NCBI GenBank assembly: GCA_015680685.1
Contig: MNCI01028982.1
Coordinates: 22,468 to 86,467 of the forward strand
Direction of reading: 5' to 3'
Length of the DNA: 64,000 bases
Source of the DNA: Gnetum montanum
Taxonomy: Eukaryota > Streptophyta > Gnetopsida > Gnetales > Gnetaceae
Each line of letters begins with the position of its first letter. Position 1 is the stretch's first letter. Shown here piece by piece: positions 34,191 through 45,430 of the stretch. Under the pieces are notes generated by a model. That model was not told the origin of the DNA and did no database searches. It worked only from the letters and a program-made list of their open reading frames with translations. A program made the translations under genes and the position numbers.

Positions 34191-36830
34191 ATGACCATGT
34201 GGATCAACATGATAGTGTGGATTTGGGAAGATGTTTGGTTTGAAAGAGGCTCGATAGAATTTTTAGAGGTAGAGATATCAAGGTTAGTAGCTGTGGGTGT
34301 TTGTGAGGGCTTCAGGGGACTATTGGTTCTAAATACTGGCCTCTTAAGAGGCTTTGGTTTAGGATCGCTTAGATGGATATCCAACTATATATTTATCACC
34401 CTCGCAAAATTTCATTGTTTTGGCTACGTGGGGATTTCACCTTGCATGGATGGAGCACATGACAAAGATGTAGTTGATTATGGTGCAAGAGTTGATGGGT
34501 GTTAAGAAGGATGGAAGAGAAAAGAAGAGTCCACCTTGGAGAAACTTCTCTATAGTATTTTGAAGGGTAGTAGTGATAAGGGAAGGAGGTGTGGCTAAAA
34601 GAGTCATGCAGGGATACGAGCTGTTAGAAATAATATCCATAAGGGTCATATTTTCTAAAGGGATATTATTGCCACAATGGTGGTATTCCTCATGACTGTG
34701 GGTGTTGCCATTGCTGATACTACTCCCAAGGTTACAGTGATGGTCCACTTATGTAATATGTTTATTGGTGGAACTACTACCTATAGGTGCCTTGTGGATT
34801 AGGTAATCACATGGGTGCTTGCTGCTATGCCAATCTAGGATTTAATACGTACATCCTAGATTCATATAGATGTGATACCACTGGGCAACATCCCTTAGGA
34901 TGTTTGTATTGGTAGATTTCACATCCATCATCATATGTTTTAGAATCTGCAACCTCCTTAATTGCTATAGATTTATCCTTGTGCTTGTAATATCCTTATT
35001 CTACATCCTTTTTCTTCCTTCTTTTTTGACCACTATTCCCTTGGTTTCTTCTTTCCTCTACAATTTTTAAAGTTATTTGGAACTTTTCATCTAAGGAGTC
35101 TCACATCTTATCTACCTTAGCCAATATCTCAAAGAAAAATTTTTGTGTTGGCAAGGTTTTCCTTTGCATCACTTTATCAACTAGTGCTTCCTCATTAGTG
35201 TTATAGAAACACATCTCCCTTTTGTGCATGGAGGAATCCCTGTTGTCCTCTTTCCTACTTTCACATTTTTTTGAGCTTTTCCTCTTCTTTAACCACATAA
35301 TCTATTAGCCTTTGGATTTGATGGATCCACAGTTTAGAAAGTTTTCCTTAGGCATAGACCCCAAGGGTTTTTCTTATTTCATTTTTAAGCTCATCTATTA
35401 TATGGAAGAGTTGATCCCTTTGGGAGTATCCATGGCTAGGACATCGATGTAGAAGAGAGTAGTACCTACCAAAGGCTACATCCACGAACTCATAATTAAC
35501 TTATTTCTATCCTTGAATCTAACTTTATATGTTGGACACTCTGGAGTACATTTGGTATTTGTCATTGAAGAGTTCCAACATAGTACTCCATTGGCAAATG
35601 GATTCTAGTTCCAAGGACCAGTACTAGCTCTTAGCTTCCTTGATAAGTGTCCTTGGGAATAGTTTTAGCTTCTACCATTTATTCTTTATGTTTTGTAAGG
35701 CATAGGCATCATTAAAGGCTTGAAGATGGTTTTGTTGATCTAAATTGTATTCCCCTTTAAAGCTAGGAATATTGTTCATATCCAACCTTTTGATTTAGCC
35801 ATCTTTCAAGTGCCTTGTTGGAATTTTGACTGCCTCTAAAATGTTCAACATGTTTTCCATAGATAGCATAGGCTCATCATAGTCATAACAATCTTAGTGG
35901 CCCTTGTCATGGCTATGATGTCTATGATGAATCCTGGTATATCTTCTTTCTCAATGATGTTTCTTTCCTTATTGTTTTTCTTGTCCCTATTCTTGATCAT
36001 CCTTGTAGGATCTACATTTATCCCTATCCTACCATTCATCTCCATCTTGATCTTTTCTGTACCTTCTTCTATCTCAGCTCCTCTTCCCCTTTTCAAAGTT
36101 TGAGCATGAAGACAAAGAAGATGATGAGGGTGGAGAAGAAGAAGAACCAACAAAATGATGTTTTCTAGCTTTTCTCCTTTGGTCCTTAACCTAGTCAACT
36201 TGTCTTTCTTTGCATTTGTGCTTGTTGTTATCCTTGTGTTTGAATGACTGGCTATGATTGTTGTCTTTTGAGGCTTCATAGTCTTGAGAACTAGTATTTT
36301 CCTTACCCAAGTTGTCTACAATTGACTGCAACCTTTCTTAAGGATCTCCTCATCATCGAAAGGAGGAGAGTTTGTGTATTGGGATTAGCTTGAAAAGAAG
36401 TCCTCACCTTTCTTATGTTGTTGCAAGAATAAATGGCTTGGGACCCACTTGTTCTTAGAGGCTTCATATCATGCCTTCGTATACTGATCCTTCTTATGCA
36501 TGACATTAGTAAGATGAGAATCTCAATCAATATTGTCTTGGACGTCATACTCTACATTGAGTGTAGTGATGCCTAGTTTGATAAGATTGTTGGCAGGAAC
36601 TAATTGGTTAGGAGCAAAATAATGTTGCCTTTCATATCCCTCCAATGTAGCTACTCATCTTGATGTAAGATGAATGTGAAATTCAAATTGTAAGAATCCA
36701 AATGGGTGTAGATAACATGAAGTTGTTGGGGCATTTTTTGGATCTCATGTTGCTAATTGAATCTACTATAAATGATGGAGATTCATCCCTAAAAGAAGAA
36801 GTCATGTTAGAATTTGCTAAAAATAGTGTG
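34191..36830 (-). pseudogene. Element B gag
   Basis: The N-terminal block YTHLDSYNLNFTFIL (about 36690) is followed by a charged, frame-shifted linker (36300-35850), the capsid-like core with DMNNIPSFKGEYN (about 35780), and the segment with RKTLPTQKFFFEILAKVDKM (about 35110-35170). The Cys/His motif CEIYQYKHPKGCCP lies at 34923-34838. The open stretch at 35845-36279 is only partly in the gag frame. Multiple stops. Confidence 0.7.
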
Positions 36831-36931
36831 CTTTTTCTTATTTCCTTAATGATTTATCATTGATTAGTCCTTACAATATCTTTGTATAATGTCACGATCT
36901 TTTCCTACTTAGCATACTTAGCTAAACTAAA

Positions 36932-36950
36932 TCCTCAACAACAACACCAA
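36932..36950 (-). promoter_or_regulatory. Element B primer-binding site
   Basis: The minus strand reads TTGGTGTTGTTGTTGAGGA directly after the LTR end, a decayed form of the tRNA-Asp-type site seen in A. Confidence 0.55.
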
Positions 36951-37743
36951 TGATGAGTAGCAAGTATACTCTATGCCAAACCATATAAATCACAACCATG
37001 CACTAGTCACCCCATTGAATTCCATGCACTTAGTTTCTAAGTTTTCTTATAGATAAAAACTATGAACCTAAGGGTCATGTGATCATTTTCTTCCTAACTC
37101 CCACTTGTGTATGCTCTTACATATGGTTAAATATGAGTTAAGGCATATTATGTTTATTTTTGTCTATATTTTTATATATTTTTGTCTTAATTCGTATGTA
37201 AAGAGATGAAGAATTAACCATTAGCTCATTTAACTACCTAATTATTCTAAAGGCTAACTATCCTAACATAGGTAGTTGTTTCCACCTTTCGTACACATCT
37301 TGGATTAGTACTAACACTATTGGGTGATTACTGGGTGTACCAAATGACCACTGCAGGGATTATGAAGCATTGTGCGTTATACTCGAAGTGGTCATACTTA
37401 CGTTTTCATGATTAATTACTTCTAATTATTATAACATAGAATGTAAAATGCATGTAAGGTAAAATGCTGATAAGAGATATCAAGCTAATCTAAGTGCTAC
37501 AATAAATGTTAGACATCTTGTCTTTATTGCCATTCACATCAAAATATTCAGGTATATGATGCTTCAATAAAGATCTATACAATCTCTTAATGCACACCAC
37601 GAGTACTTAGATGGAAAATATTCTAACTCTAGAAATAACAAACTACAAGAACTTCACTACAATATGGACTTAACATCCTATAAATATGGTTGGTACTTGC
37701 ATTTATATAGGCTTGACTACATTAACATCAACAAATTTGCATC
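36951..37743 (-). mobile_element. Element B 5' LTR, main part
   Basis: Collinear with 12205-12930. Its plus-strand start TGATGAGTAGC marks the LTR terminus next to the primer site. The TATA motif CTATATAAATG is near 37710. It is split at GCATC (37739-37743) by element A and resumes at 44968 with GATGCTTGTGACCATGCAT, matching GACATATGTGACCATGCAT near 12856. Confidence 0.75.
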
Positions 37744-38630
37744 TGATGAGTTGTGAGATACCCCTACACTCAACCATAGGAATACGAGTGTAGCACGTGC
37801 GATCCAGTTGAACTCCACAGACTAAGTGCCTACACGCCCCATGGAACACTTAGGGTTAATCATTCGTTGTCTTCCCAAACTTACTTGTAGTTGTCAGGGT
37901 GTATGGTTAAGTAAGTTCGAGGTATATGATTTTTATAGTCTTTTATGTTTTTATGCTCCTATGCTAACAAGGTGAAGGGTTGAGAAACTAATTATTAACT
38001 CTAACTAATGAACTAAGTCTAAATTACCTAGCATCAGCATCTGTTCCCACTTACCATACACACCTTGAATCGATGCAACCATGGCTACCAAATGCTAATC
38101 GTTACTAGGATCACCACGCGTAATGCACGTGCTCGAAGTGGTTGTACTGAGGCACTTAACTAGGAGAAAAGGGTTGAGAGAATCTAATCTAGCCTAAGTG
38201 GGATGAGCATTCATTCCTTGATTATCCGTACACATCCTTAAATGCTCGTAATCAAGTCGTAATCATTCCACATTACCAGGAGAGAAGGGTAAGAGAGAAA
38301 GCAATAAATAACATTAAATAAAATCCTATTCCATGCACTGAAAGGTTTATCCAGGAAGTTCGTCTTTATTGCCGTACACAACTTGTGTTCAGGTACAATG
38401 CTGCTTGAATAAAGATCCATTCACTTTAGGACTCCTACTGCGGGCACATGGAAAATATTCTATCTCTAAAGTGATCAATCTGCCAGATTTTCCCTACTTC
38501 TAGTCTAGGATGAGGAAACAAGGGAGAGCCACCTCTTATTTATAGATATGATGGTGCATCATGATATCATGTACGCGATATCGCAGGGGAAGACACGATA
38601 TCATGACCATTGCGATATCACATCCCATCA
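37744..38630 (-). mobile_element. Element A 3' LTR
   Basis: 887 bases with TGATG and CATCA inverted ends. U3 (plus-strand 38555-38630) has four GATATC palindromes within about 70 bases. The TATA motif CTATAAATAAG is near 38545, and AATAAAG on the minus strand near 38365 is a candidate poly(A) signal. Confidence 0.88.
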
Positions 38631-39215
38631 TACCCCCATGACTAAATGAAAACTGATCCTTGAGTTCTTTACAATAACATTAGGAAGGTATGGGATTATT
38701 GAGGTGAATGGAACTAATGAGATGACTTGTGAACGGATCATCATTACAAGACACAACAAAACTGGTGTTGAAGACAACAGGGGTGAACACCTTATTACAT
38801 TAACATCAGGCCTCATTTTGCAGCTTGAGAGAAAAAGAGAGAGAAATAAGTGTTGCTGCTGCCAACTCCAAGATTGCACCTTTCGTTGTCCATCCATAAG
38901 CACATCAACGATCTTGCTCCTTGCATAGCTGCTTCAGCACTGCTCCACTCCAAGTGGTCCCTCCAGATCCGGTCCATTGTTGCATGATTGCCATCTGCAC
39001 ACACAACACAATCTTATATTAGCAAGGGTAAATGAATCATCATGTAATTAATACCTTGCTTCGATGTAAGTCCATTGGCTAGGTTGTGGTATGGCTAATA
39101 TGGTTCTGGAGATATAGTAATGATGACTACTGAAGGTGTAGGGGTTAGGAAAAAATTGAAAAAATTGAGGCTAGGAGAAAATCGAAAAAATCAGGCCCTG
39201 TACCCCCATGACTAA
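38631..39215 (-). other. Segment between two polypurine-tract copies in element A
   Basis: The purine tract next to the LTR (38631-38642, minus AGTCATGGGGGTA) is duplicated at 39201-39215. The ~560 bases between have no counterpart in B, C or D and look less AT-rich than the surroundings. Within it lies an acceptor-like TGTGTGCAG before an ATG (about 39000) and a 63-codon open frame (38813-39004). It may be captured foreign sequence or an old duplication. Its source is not recognised. Confidence 0.45.
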
Positions 39216-40394
39216 TTGCAAACCTTTAGGAGCATTAGAATGGAGAAAGAAAAAGGAATTAGAAAGATAGATAAAAAGGGACAACTATGACATCGCTGAA
39301 ATGGATGTCAAGATGGAAATGAATAAAATAAAATTAATTGCAAAATGTTAAGGAAAAGAATTTAACTGGTGCACCAAATAGAAATGTTAGTGGGTCCTCC
39401 CCAAAGAATACTCATGCCCTTAATGCCCTACCAATCCCACATTCAAAAAGTCCATAGGCTCTGGGAATGTCATTTGGAACAAGAGTTAAAGTCTTAACCA
39501 CAAGAATTTACCTAAAAGAAAACAATGCATCAACCAAAATATACACTAATGATACAACTGACAATGAGGTGAACAATGGAGAGAAACATGGAGAGAAGAG
39601 AATGGAATGGAGTCCCAAGAACAAGGTGGTGTATAGCCCCTTATGTGTTTCATGATTAATGTAACTTGGCAAATCTCATTCCAACTCCGACCTCAAATCA
39701 ACCACTTCCAATGACTTTGCATTAATGCATCTGACTAATCCATCCCCTTGAATAACAAGAATGCTTCCCTCAAGAGTCACCACCATTTCAACAAAACAAA
39801 GAGGAGAGAATGGGAAGCGAGAAGGGCCTCAGTTAGAGGGAAGATTTTTTAGTTCCATAACCAATGCTTGTAGCCCAAGGGATTATTTTGTCTAAGGGGT
39901 GTTCTTTGAATTCTCACTTTGTTTTGTTTTTTTATTTTGTTTTGTGTTTTTATGCGTGAGAATCACACCATGCAAAGACTTCTTATTTTTATTGTCTCAA
40001 CTTCCGATAATTGGGTAACATTGGAATGGTAAGAAAACTCAAGAAGAAAACATCCAAACACCCAAGACAATGGCCAACACAAAAGTATCAAGTTCCCTTG
40101 AAGTCACACCATTTTCAAACCTTGAGTCCTTCCTTAGTTTGAGAAGTGCCCAGTCACTGGTTCGTTAAAGTTCTTATTAGAAGGGAACTGTACATTTCCA
40201 AGCCAAGAGAGACCATAGAACTTGTGGATGGATGGATGGATGAAGTGAACTCATTGCCCACCATATCAAAAGAACATACCTTAGTATCAACATCATGACT
40301 TAAAGGTAAAAACCAAACATTAGCAATGAATAAGAAAATAGTTCATACCATTGTGGAGTACACTTATTGGGTGACAAACTTACAGGATGGGTAA

Positions 40395-40418
40395 CACACA
40401 CACAAACACACACAAAAA
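40395..40418. repeat. CA-rich microsatellite
   Basis: Two short ACACAC runs separated by AA, in the spacer of element A. Confidence 0.6.
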
Positions 40419-40466
40419 ATGGAAAAATATAATGATGTTGTAAAAAAAAAGAAAAGGTTAAATAAA

Positions 40467-40605
40467 TTTGCAAAACAAAAACATGTAAAACAAAAACTTG
40501 TAAAACAAAAATGTGTAAGACAAAAATTTGTAAAACAAAAATGTGTAAAAAAAATATGTGCAAAACAAAAACGTGTGAAACAAAAACATGTAAAAAAAAA
40601 CTTAA
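40467..40605. repeat. 15-base tandem repeat, about nine units
   Basis: Plus-strand unit close to TGTGTAAAACAAAAA, repeated about nine times with small changes. Because the unit is a multiple of three it opens frames on both strands. In C the equivalent place (26215-26290) has only an irregular T-rich stretch. Confidence 0.8.
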
Positions 40606-40640
40606 AAGAACTGAGGGCCTCCAATGATCAGCATAGGTGG

Positions 40641-41830
40641 CCATCTCCCCCATGACTGAATTTCAAGGGAGAGATCCAAAATAATGAACACCTATTTGAA
40701 TTTCTTAGAAGTGCCCAACTTCTCCCTGTTGATGTTTTTAGGTTGAGGGGTGGAAGTTGGCGACACTCATATTTTAATGTGTATATGCCTTCATTGTTAG
40801 CATGAGTTTCCTTAGTTTGTTTCATGCATATTAGTTTGCTCTTCCTAATAATTGTCAACCATGGGGTATCTACTACTGGTGTGGTTGCTACATACAGGAA
40901 CCTTTAAATTTGCATTTCTTGGACACACCGATTACATGGAAGAGATGCTGAACATTCTTCCATGTCATCACCCTTTGAGTCACTGTATGTGATGCACGGA
41001 ACTTTCTTCTTCTCAATCTTTCCATAAATGTTTATCTTAGATATCTGCAAGGAAAGATTGTGGATCCCTAGGTATGCATCTACTGTACTTAGCCATGGCC
41101 TTCCCATTATAATTGGGAAGTCCCCTTCGTTATTGTTGATTTCAATCACCAGGAAATTAGCTGGGTAAGACCAACCACACACAGTGGTAATAATGTCCTC
41201 CACCAATCCCAAGGGAATGGTGATAGACTGGCCTGTTAGCTCTAGTTGGATGTTGCTCTTCTTAAGTTGGGGCAGGTTCTAGGCTTGATACATCTCTCGT
41301 GAAATTAGGTTGAATTCGGAACCTGAGTCAAGAAGAGCCTTAGGTGGTTTGTTCCCGACGATTTGTAAATAGATTAAGGGGCTTCTAGGATCAGTTAGTT
41401 TCCTAGGAATGTGGCCTACCTTGATCCAGTCAGTTACGGTATGCATTAACATAACTGTATGCCTACTCTGTTGTTGGACTGAAGGGTGCCCCGAAGTGTT
41501 AGATGGTGGAGGAGTGTACCTAGACTCTACCACTTGTTGTTGTGAGAGTTTGTCTAGGCTTTTGGTTCTAAAGAAAGTTCTTTTATTTTTACAGTTTTTA
41601 GAACCAACAACAGGTTGAATATTTACAGCTCTCGCAGCGTTACGTTGCTGCGGTTGAGTGTAGAGTTCCCCTTGCATTGTTGGAATAGGAGGTGTTATGG
41701 GAACTACTGGTGGAAGAGGTGCAGATGGAGTTGGAGGATGGTAAGTATGTGGGGTGCCTCTTGGAGGAGAAGGAGTCCTCCTAAAGTACTCCCAAACTTG
41801 GTAGTGACGTTGGGGAGTTGTGTGACCCAT
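40641..41830 (-). pseudogene. Element A protease and fused end of pol
   Basis: 41830-41279 is open: a Pro/Thr-rich linker, then MLMHTVTDWIKVGHI, SPLIYLQIVG and the active-site motif LLDSGSEFNLI. After one stop, 41212-40904 continues with FPIIMGRPWLS and LSLQIS and then CVQEMQI. The catalytic residues are intact. Downstream, at about 40790, similarity to the pre-RT region of C ends and the last residues of pol (around FSHGGDG, 40650) follow directly. Confidence 0.75.
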
Positions 41831-43930
41831 AGAGTCACTTGGAGATACAGGCTACTGCACATAATAACCATATGGATTGGGCTACCGGTAAAGGTACTTT
41901 TGTGTTGGCGTTGGAATCCCCCATGACTGTGGGTGTTGCCACTGCTGATGCTATCTGATGAGTTGTGGTGGAGTTCCACTTGGATAGTACATTAGTAGTT
42001 GTTGGAACTACCTTGGATTACCTTGGGGATAAGGTAACCTTTGGGGTATCTATCGTTGGTTAAGTCTCAGATTAAGTGCATACATCCCAGACTCCTGTAG
42101 ATGTGAGATGATTGGACAACATCCCTTGGGATGATCATACTAGTAGATCTCACATCCACCATCATCATCTGTGTCTGAATCCACAACTTCATCAGAAATA
42201 GTAATTTTCCCCTTACCCTGGTTATGTGCAGGGCTTGAATCTCTCGGCTTTGTCTTATCTTTTTCACTACTTCATTCCTCCTTAGACTCTTCTACAATTT
42301 TCAAAACAGTTTCAAGTATGGAGTCTAAGGAATCCTACAATTGATCCATCTTAGCCGATACTTCTATTGTTAGCTTTTGAATCAGCAAGGTTTTTCTATT
42401 CACCAACTCTTCGAGTGGTGACTCATCCTCTTCATTGCAAAATTTCACTCCCTTCTTTCGAAGGGAGGGATCACGGTTGTATTCTTCTGCACTTTCCATT
42501 TTTTGTAGTTCACCTTCTTCTTTTGCTACTTGTTCCAACAAGTGATGAACTTCATGGGCTCTAAGTTCTAATAATCTCCCTAGGGCATAAGTCCAGAGGT
42601 TTCTTCTAGTTTCATGCCTTATCCCATCTACGATGTGGTAGAGTTGATCCCGTTGAGCATACCCATGGCCCTGGCAACGATGTAACAATGTGTAGTAGCG
42701 GGCCATGGCAGCATCCAAGGGTTTGTGATTACCTTATTTCCAACCTTGGATCTACTTACGCAAATTAGACACCCTGGAGTACATTTGATACTTATCGTTG
42801 AAGAGTTCTAACATCGTACTCCACCTCCTGATGGTTTCTAGTTTGAAGGACCGATACCAACTCTCTGCTTCTTTAGTGAGTGTCTTGGGAAACAACTTGA
42901 GTTTCTGCCACTTGTTTTCTATGTTTTGCAAGGTGCAGGCATCGTGGAATGCCTATAAATGATGTTGCGGATCAACATTGTATCCCCCTTCAAATCGTGG
43001 GATGTTGTTCATGTCTAAGCGTTTGATCCGACTATCTTTTAAATGCCTTGTGGGAATTCTAATAGCCTCTGTTATGTCAAGCATACTTCAGGTTGCAAGT
43101 AGGGGCTCATCATGATCATCTCTTTCATGATGCCTGTGATAACTACGTTGTTCCCTACTTTCCCTTCATTCATGCCCTTGTACTCTCTCTCGACTCTCTC
43201 GTCGAGGTCTCTCGTTTTGTCTACCTCTATCCTCACCGTTATGCTCTCTATGATTGTGCCCAGAGGTCAAAGGAGAGGGTGAGCGATGAGATGAAGGAGA
43301 AGAGGAAGGGGAACCATCGTCATGGTGATGCTTCTTGCCTTCTCTTCAGCTGCTATGGCCCTGATCATGGTGATGATCTAAGTGCCTGTCCTTATTATGA
43401 GTTGTTATTCCCTCTGTGAATAGTTGGCATTCACAGGCATCAGAACCAAGGTTGTGTATCGTGGAGCGTAGGTTCTGATACCCCACCTCCTCACTATCGT
43501 TAGGAGGGGGGACATCTCTGATTTCGCTAAGGATGTATGGGACCTCTTTGCCCTTCGACAGTGTATGTTGGCTCTCTTTCCTTGAGTCCCTGATACGTTG
43601 TGCTTTTGTGGGATGGTAATCCCTCATGTCAAAATTTTCCACAACGTATTCAGCATATAATTCTGTCATGCCAATCTGTGCCAAGGCACAAAGAAGCATG
43701 TTGGGGACTGATCGATCTGGAGGTAACACAATGCTACCTTGCAAATCTCTCCAGCGCATTTGTTCATCTTGATGGAGGATAAAAGTAAAATTAGGAATAT
43801 ACTCATCGAGATGAGTATATTCCACCCTATATTGTTGAGGAATTGGCGGATTTAGGTTATGTGTTTTTGATTGCTGACTATTTTGTGTATTATCCCTAGG
43901 TGGTGTGTTGCTCTTATGAGAAGAAGACAT
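41831..43930 (-). pseudogene. Element A gag
   Basis: The ATG at 43930 opens 194 codons: MSSSHKSNTPP, then YTHLDEYIPNFTFIL and VLPPDRS. A frameshifted charged linker follows (43340-43080). The capsid-like core has NNIPRFEGGYN (about 43010), and the open piece 42718-42335 has HRCQGHGYAQRDQLYHI and ends near RKTLLIQK. The Cys/His motif CEIY-x-YDHPKGCCP lies at 42154-42070. This is the least damaged gag in the window but still has a frameshift and stops. Confidence 0.8.
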
Positions 43931-44050
43931 TGCTATCGGTGTGCTAATTTTACCATTATATAAATTTTTCTTTTAATTAACCTGAAGGTTCGTTTAGGCT
44001 CCCAACGATGTGAGTGATATCCTATGTTCTATTCAGCACACAAACACTTA

Positions 44051-44070
44051 GTCCCTAGCAACGTCACCAA
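44051..44070 (-). promoter_or_regulatory. Element A primer-binding site, tRNA-Asp type
   Basis: The minus strand reads TTGGTGACGTTGCTAGGGAC right after the LTR. It matches most of the plant tRNA-Asp primer site TGGCGCCGTTGCCGGGGA and is the best-preserved copy here. Confidence 0.7.
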
Positions 44071-44962
44071 TGATGAGTGGTGAGATACCCCTACACTCAA
44101 CCATATAAATACGAGTGTAGCATGCGCAATCCGATCAAACTCCATAGACTAAGTGCCTACATGCCCCATGGAACACTTAGGGTTAATCATTCGTTGTCTT
44201 CCTAGACTTACTTGTAGTTGTCACGATGTATGGTTAAGTAAGTCCGAGGTATATGGTTTTTATAGTATTTTATGTTTTTATGCTCCTATGCTAACAAGGT
44301 GAAGGGTTGAGAAACTAATTACTAACTCTAACTAATGAACTAAGTCTAAATTACCTAGCATCAGCATCCGTTCCCACTTACTGTACACACCCTGAACCGA
44401 TGCAACTGTGGCTACCAAATACTAATCGTTATTGGGATCACCACGCATAATGCATGTGCTTAAAGTGGTTGTACTAAGGTACTTAACTAGGAGAAAAGGG
44501 TTGAGAGAATCTAATCTAGCCTAAGTGCGATGAGCATATGTTCCTTGATTATCCGTACACATCCTTAAATGCTCATAATCAAGTTGTACTCATTCTGCAT
44601 TACTAGGAGAGAAGGGTGAGAGAGAAAGCAATAAATAACATTAAATAAAATGCTATTCCATGCACTGCAAGGTTTATCCAAGAAGTTCGTCTTTATTGCT
44701 GTACACAACTTGTGTTCATGTACAATGTTGCTCGAATAAAGATCTGTTCACTTTAGGACTCCTACTACGGGCACATGGAAAATATTCTATCTCTAAAGTG
44801 ATCAATCTACCAGAGTTTTCCTACTTCTAGCCTAGGATGACGAAACAAGGGAGAGCCGCCTCTTATTTATAGATATGACAGCACACCGTGATATTGCATA
44901 CGCGATATCGCAGGGGAACAACGATCGCGATATCGCGGCCCATGTGATATCACATCCCATCA
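44071..44962 (-). mobile_element. Element A 5' LTR
   Basis: 892 bases, TGATGAG to CATCA on the plus strand, collinear along its full length with 37744-38630. Its U3 has GATATCGCG-type palindromes at about 44900-44955 and the TATA motif CTATAAATAAG near 44868. Confidence 0.88.
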
Positions 44963-44967
44963 GCATC

Positions 44968-45003
44968 GATGCTTGTGACCATGCATGGATGAGGATATGT
45001 TGA
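44968..45003 (-). mobile_element. Element B 5' LTR, outer remnant
   Basis: GATGCTTGTGACCATGCAT and the following bases continue B's LTR beyond the A insertion. Similarity to 12856-12895 stops near 45003, so the outer ~60 bases of the LTR are missing. Confidence 0.6.
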
Positions 45004-45319
45004 CACAAAAAATCAAATACACTTCATTAATTAGGTAAGGTGTATTGTGCTTTAAACCTAATACTTTTTTATGTATATCTGTATGAGCCAATAACCCATG
45101 CTCAATGTGATAGTATTTTACCAATGATACTAACATGGATTATTCTTAAGGGTGTAGTCATCACTCTTATGAGAGGTTGTGGATTCAATCCATATCTCTT
45201 CTTATAACAATGAGAGTATTGGAGTAGCTTTATGATATAATATTTTAAGTGGGTCACATTTACCTTGTTGTGTAGATAATGATTATGCTAGTACGTTCAA
45301 GTTTGCTAGTCTCTAAGTC

Positions 45320-45430
45320 ATGAGGTGTTAGCTTAGTTGTAAGACTCTTGATTTGGAGGCTCTAATTTATGGGTTCAATTCTAGTGAATAATCCTAAGTT
45401 CAAAAGTTCTATTTTGGACTATATACCTTG
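45320..45430 (+). repeat. tRNA-derived SINE-like element, copy 1
   Basis: Box-A-like TTAGCTTAGTTG (about 45329) and box-B-like GGGTTCAATTC (about 45371) are spaced as in tRNA genes. About 30-40 bases beyond box B (GTGAATAA-CCTAAGTT) are also shared with the copy at 46681. The anticodon arm does not pair well, so this is not a tRNA gene. Confidence 0.5.

Larger units (their letters stand above)
39216..40640 (-). other. Element A post-pol spacer
   Basis: Non-coding and related to the spacers of B and C. It shares the GAATCACACCATGCAAAG landmark at about 39960-39980 and contains the tandem repeat at 40467-40605 and a CA-rich run at 40395-40418. Long ORFs on both strands here come from the repeat and are not genes. 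Confidence 0.55.
37739..44967 (-). mobile_element. Element A: gag-protease-only gypsy element, intact ends
   Basis: Complete at both ends: 5-base target duplication GCATC (37739-37743 and 44963-44967), 3' LTR 37744-38630, 5' LTR 44071-44962, PBS, polypurine tract. The interior is about 5.4 kb. Gag (43930 to about 41900) and protease (41830-40904) are followed by a jump, near 40740-40790, to the sequence that ends pol in other copies. RT, RNase H and integrase are absent, as is the extra ORF. It would depend on enzymes from a relative. The LTRs differ at roughly a tenth of positions in the stretch I compared, so the insertion is old but younger than B. Confidence 0.85.
12205..45003 (-). mobile_element. 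Element B: old full-structure Ty3/gypsy element, host of nested C and A
   Basis: Minus strand. Order from the 5' end: LTR 36951-37743 continuing at 44968-45003, PBS, gag (about 36830-34190), protease (about 34190-33780), RT (33640-32241), then, after C, RNase H and integrase (19462-17931), spacer, internal promoter-like segment, extra ORF (15990-13240), and 3' LTR 12205-12930. C (19461-32240) splits it in RNase H, and A (37739-44967) splits its 5' LTR. Removing C and A leaves roughly 12.8 kb. Both outer ends are eroded. All coding regions carry stops, so it is not autonomous. Confidence 0.75.

Noticed and set aside
35845-36279. 144-codon ORF as an independent gene
   Set aside because: It lies within the gag linker of B, mostly out of the gag frame; charged codons come from the linker.
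40300-40655. Overlapping ORFs on both strands (117, 86 and 78 codons) with repetitive peptides
   Set aside because: They are produced by the 15-base tandem repeat and have no counterpart in related elements.
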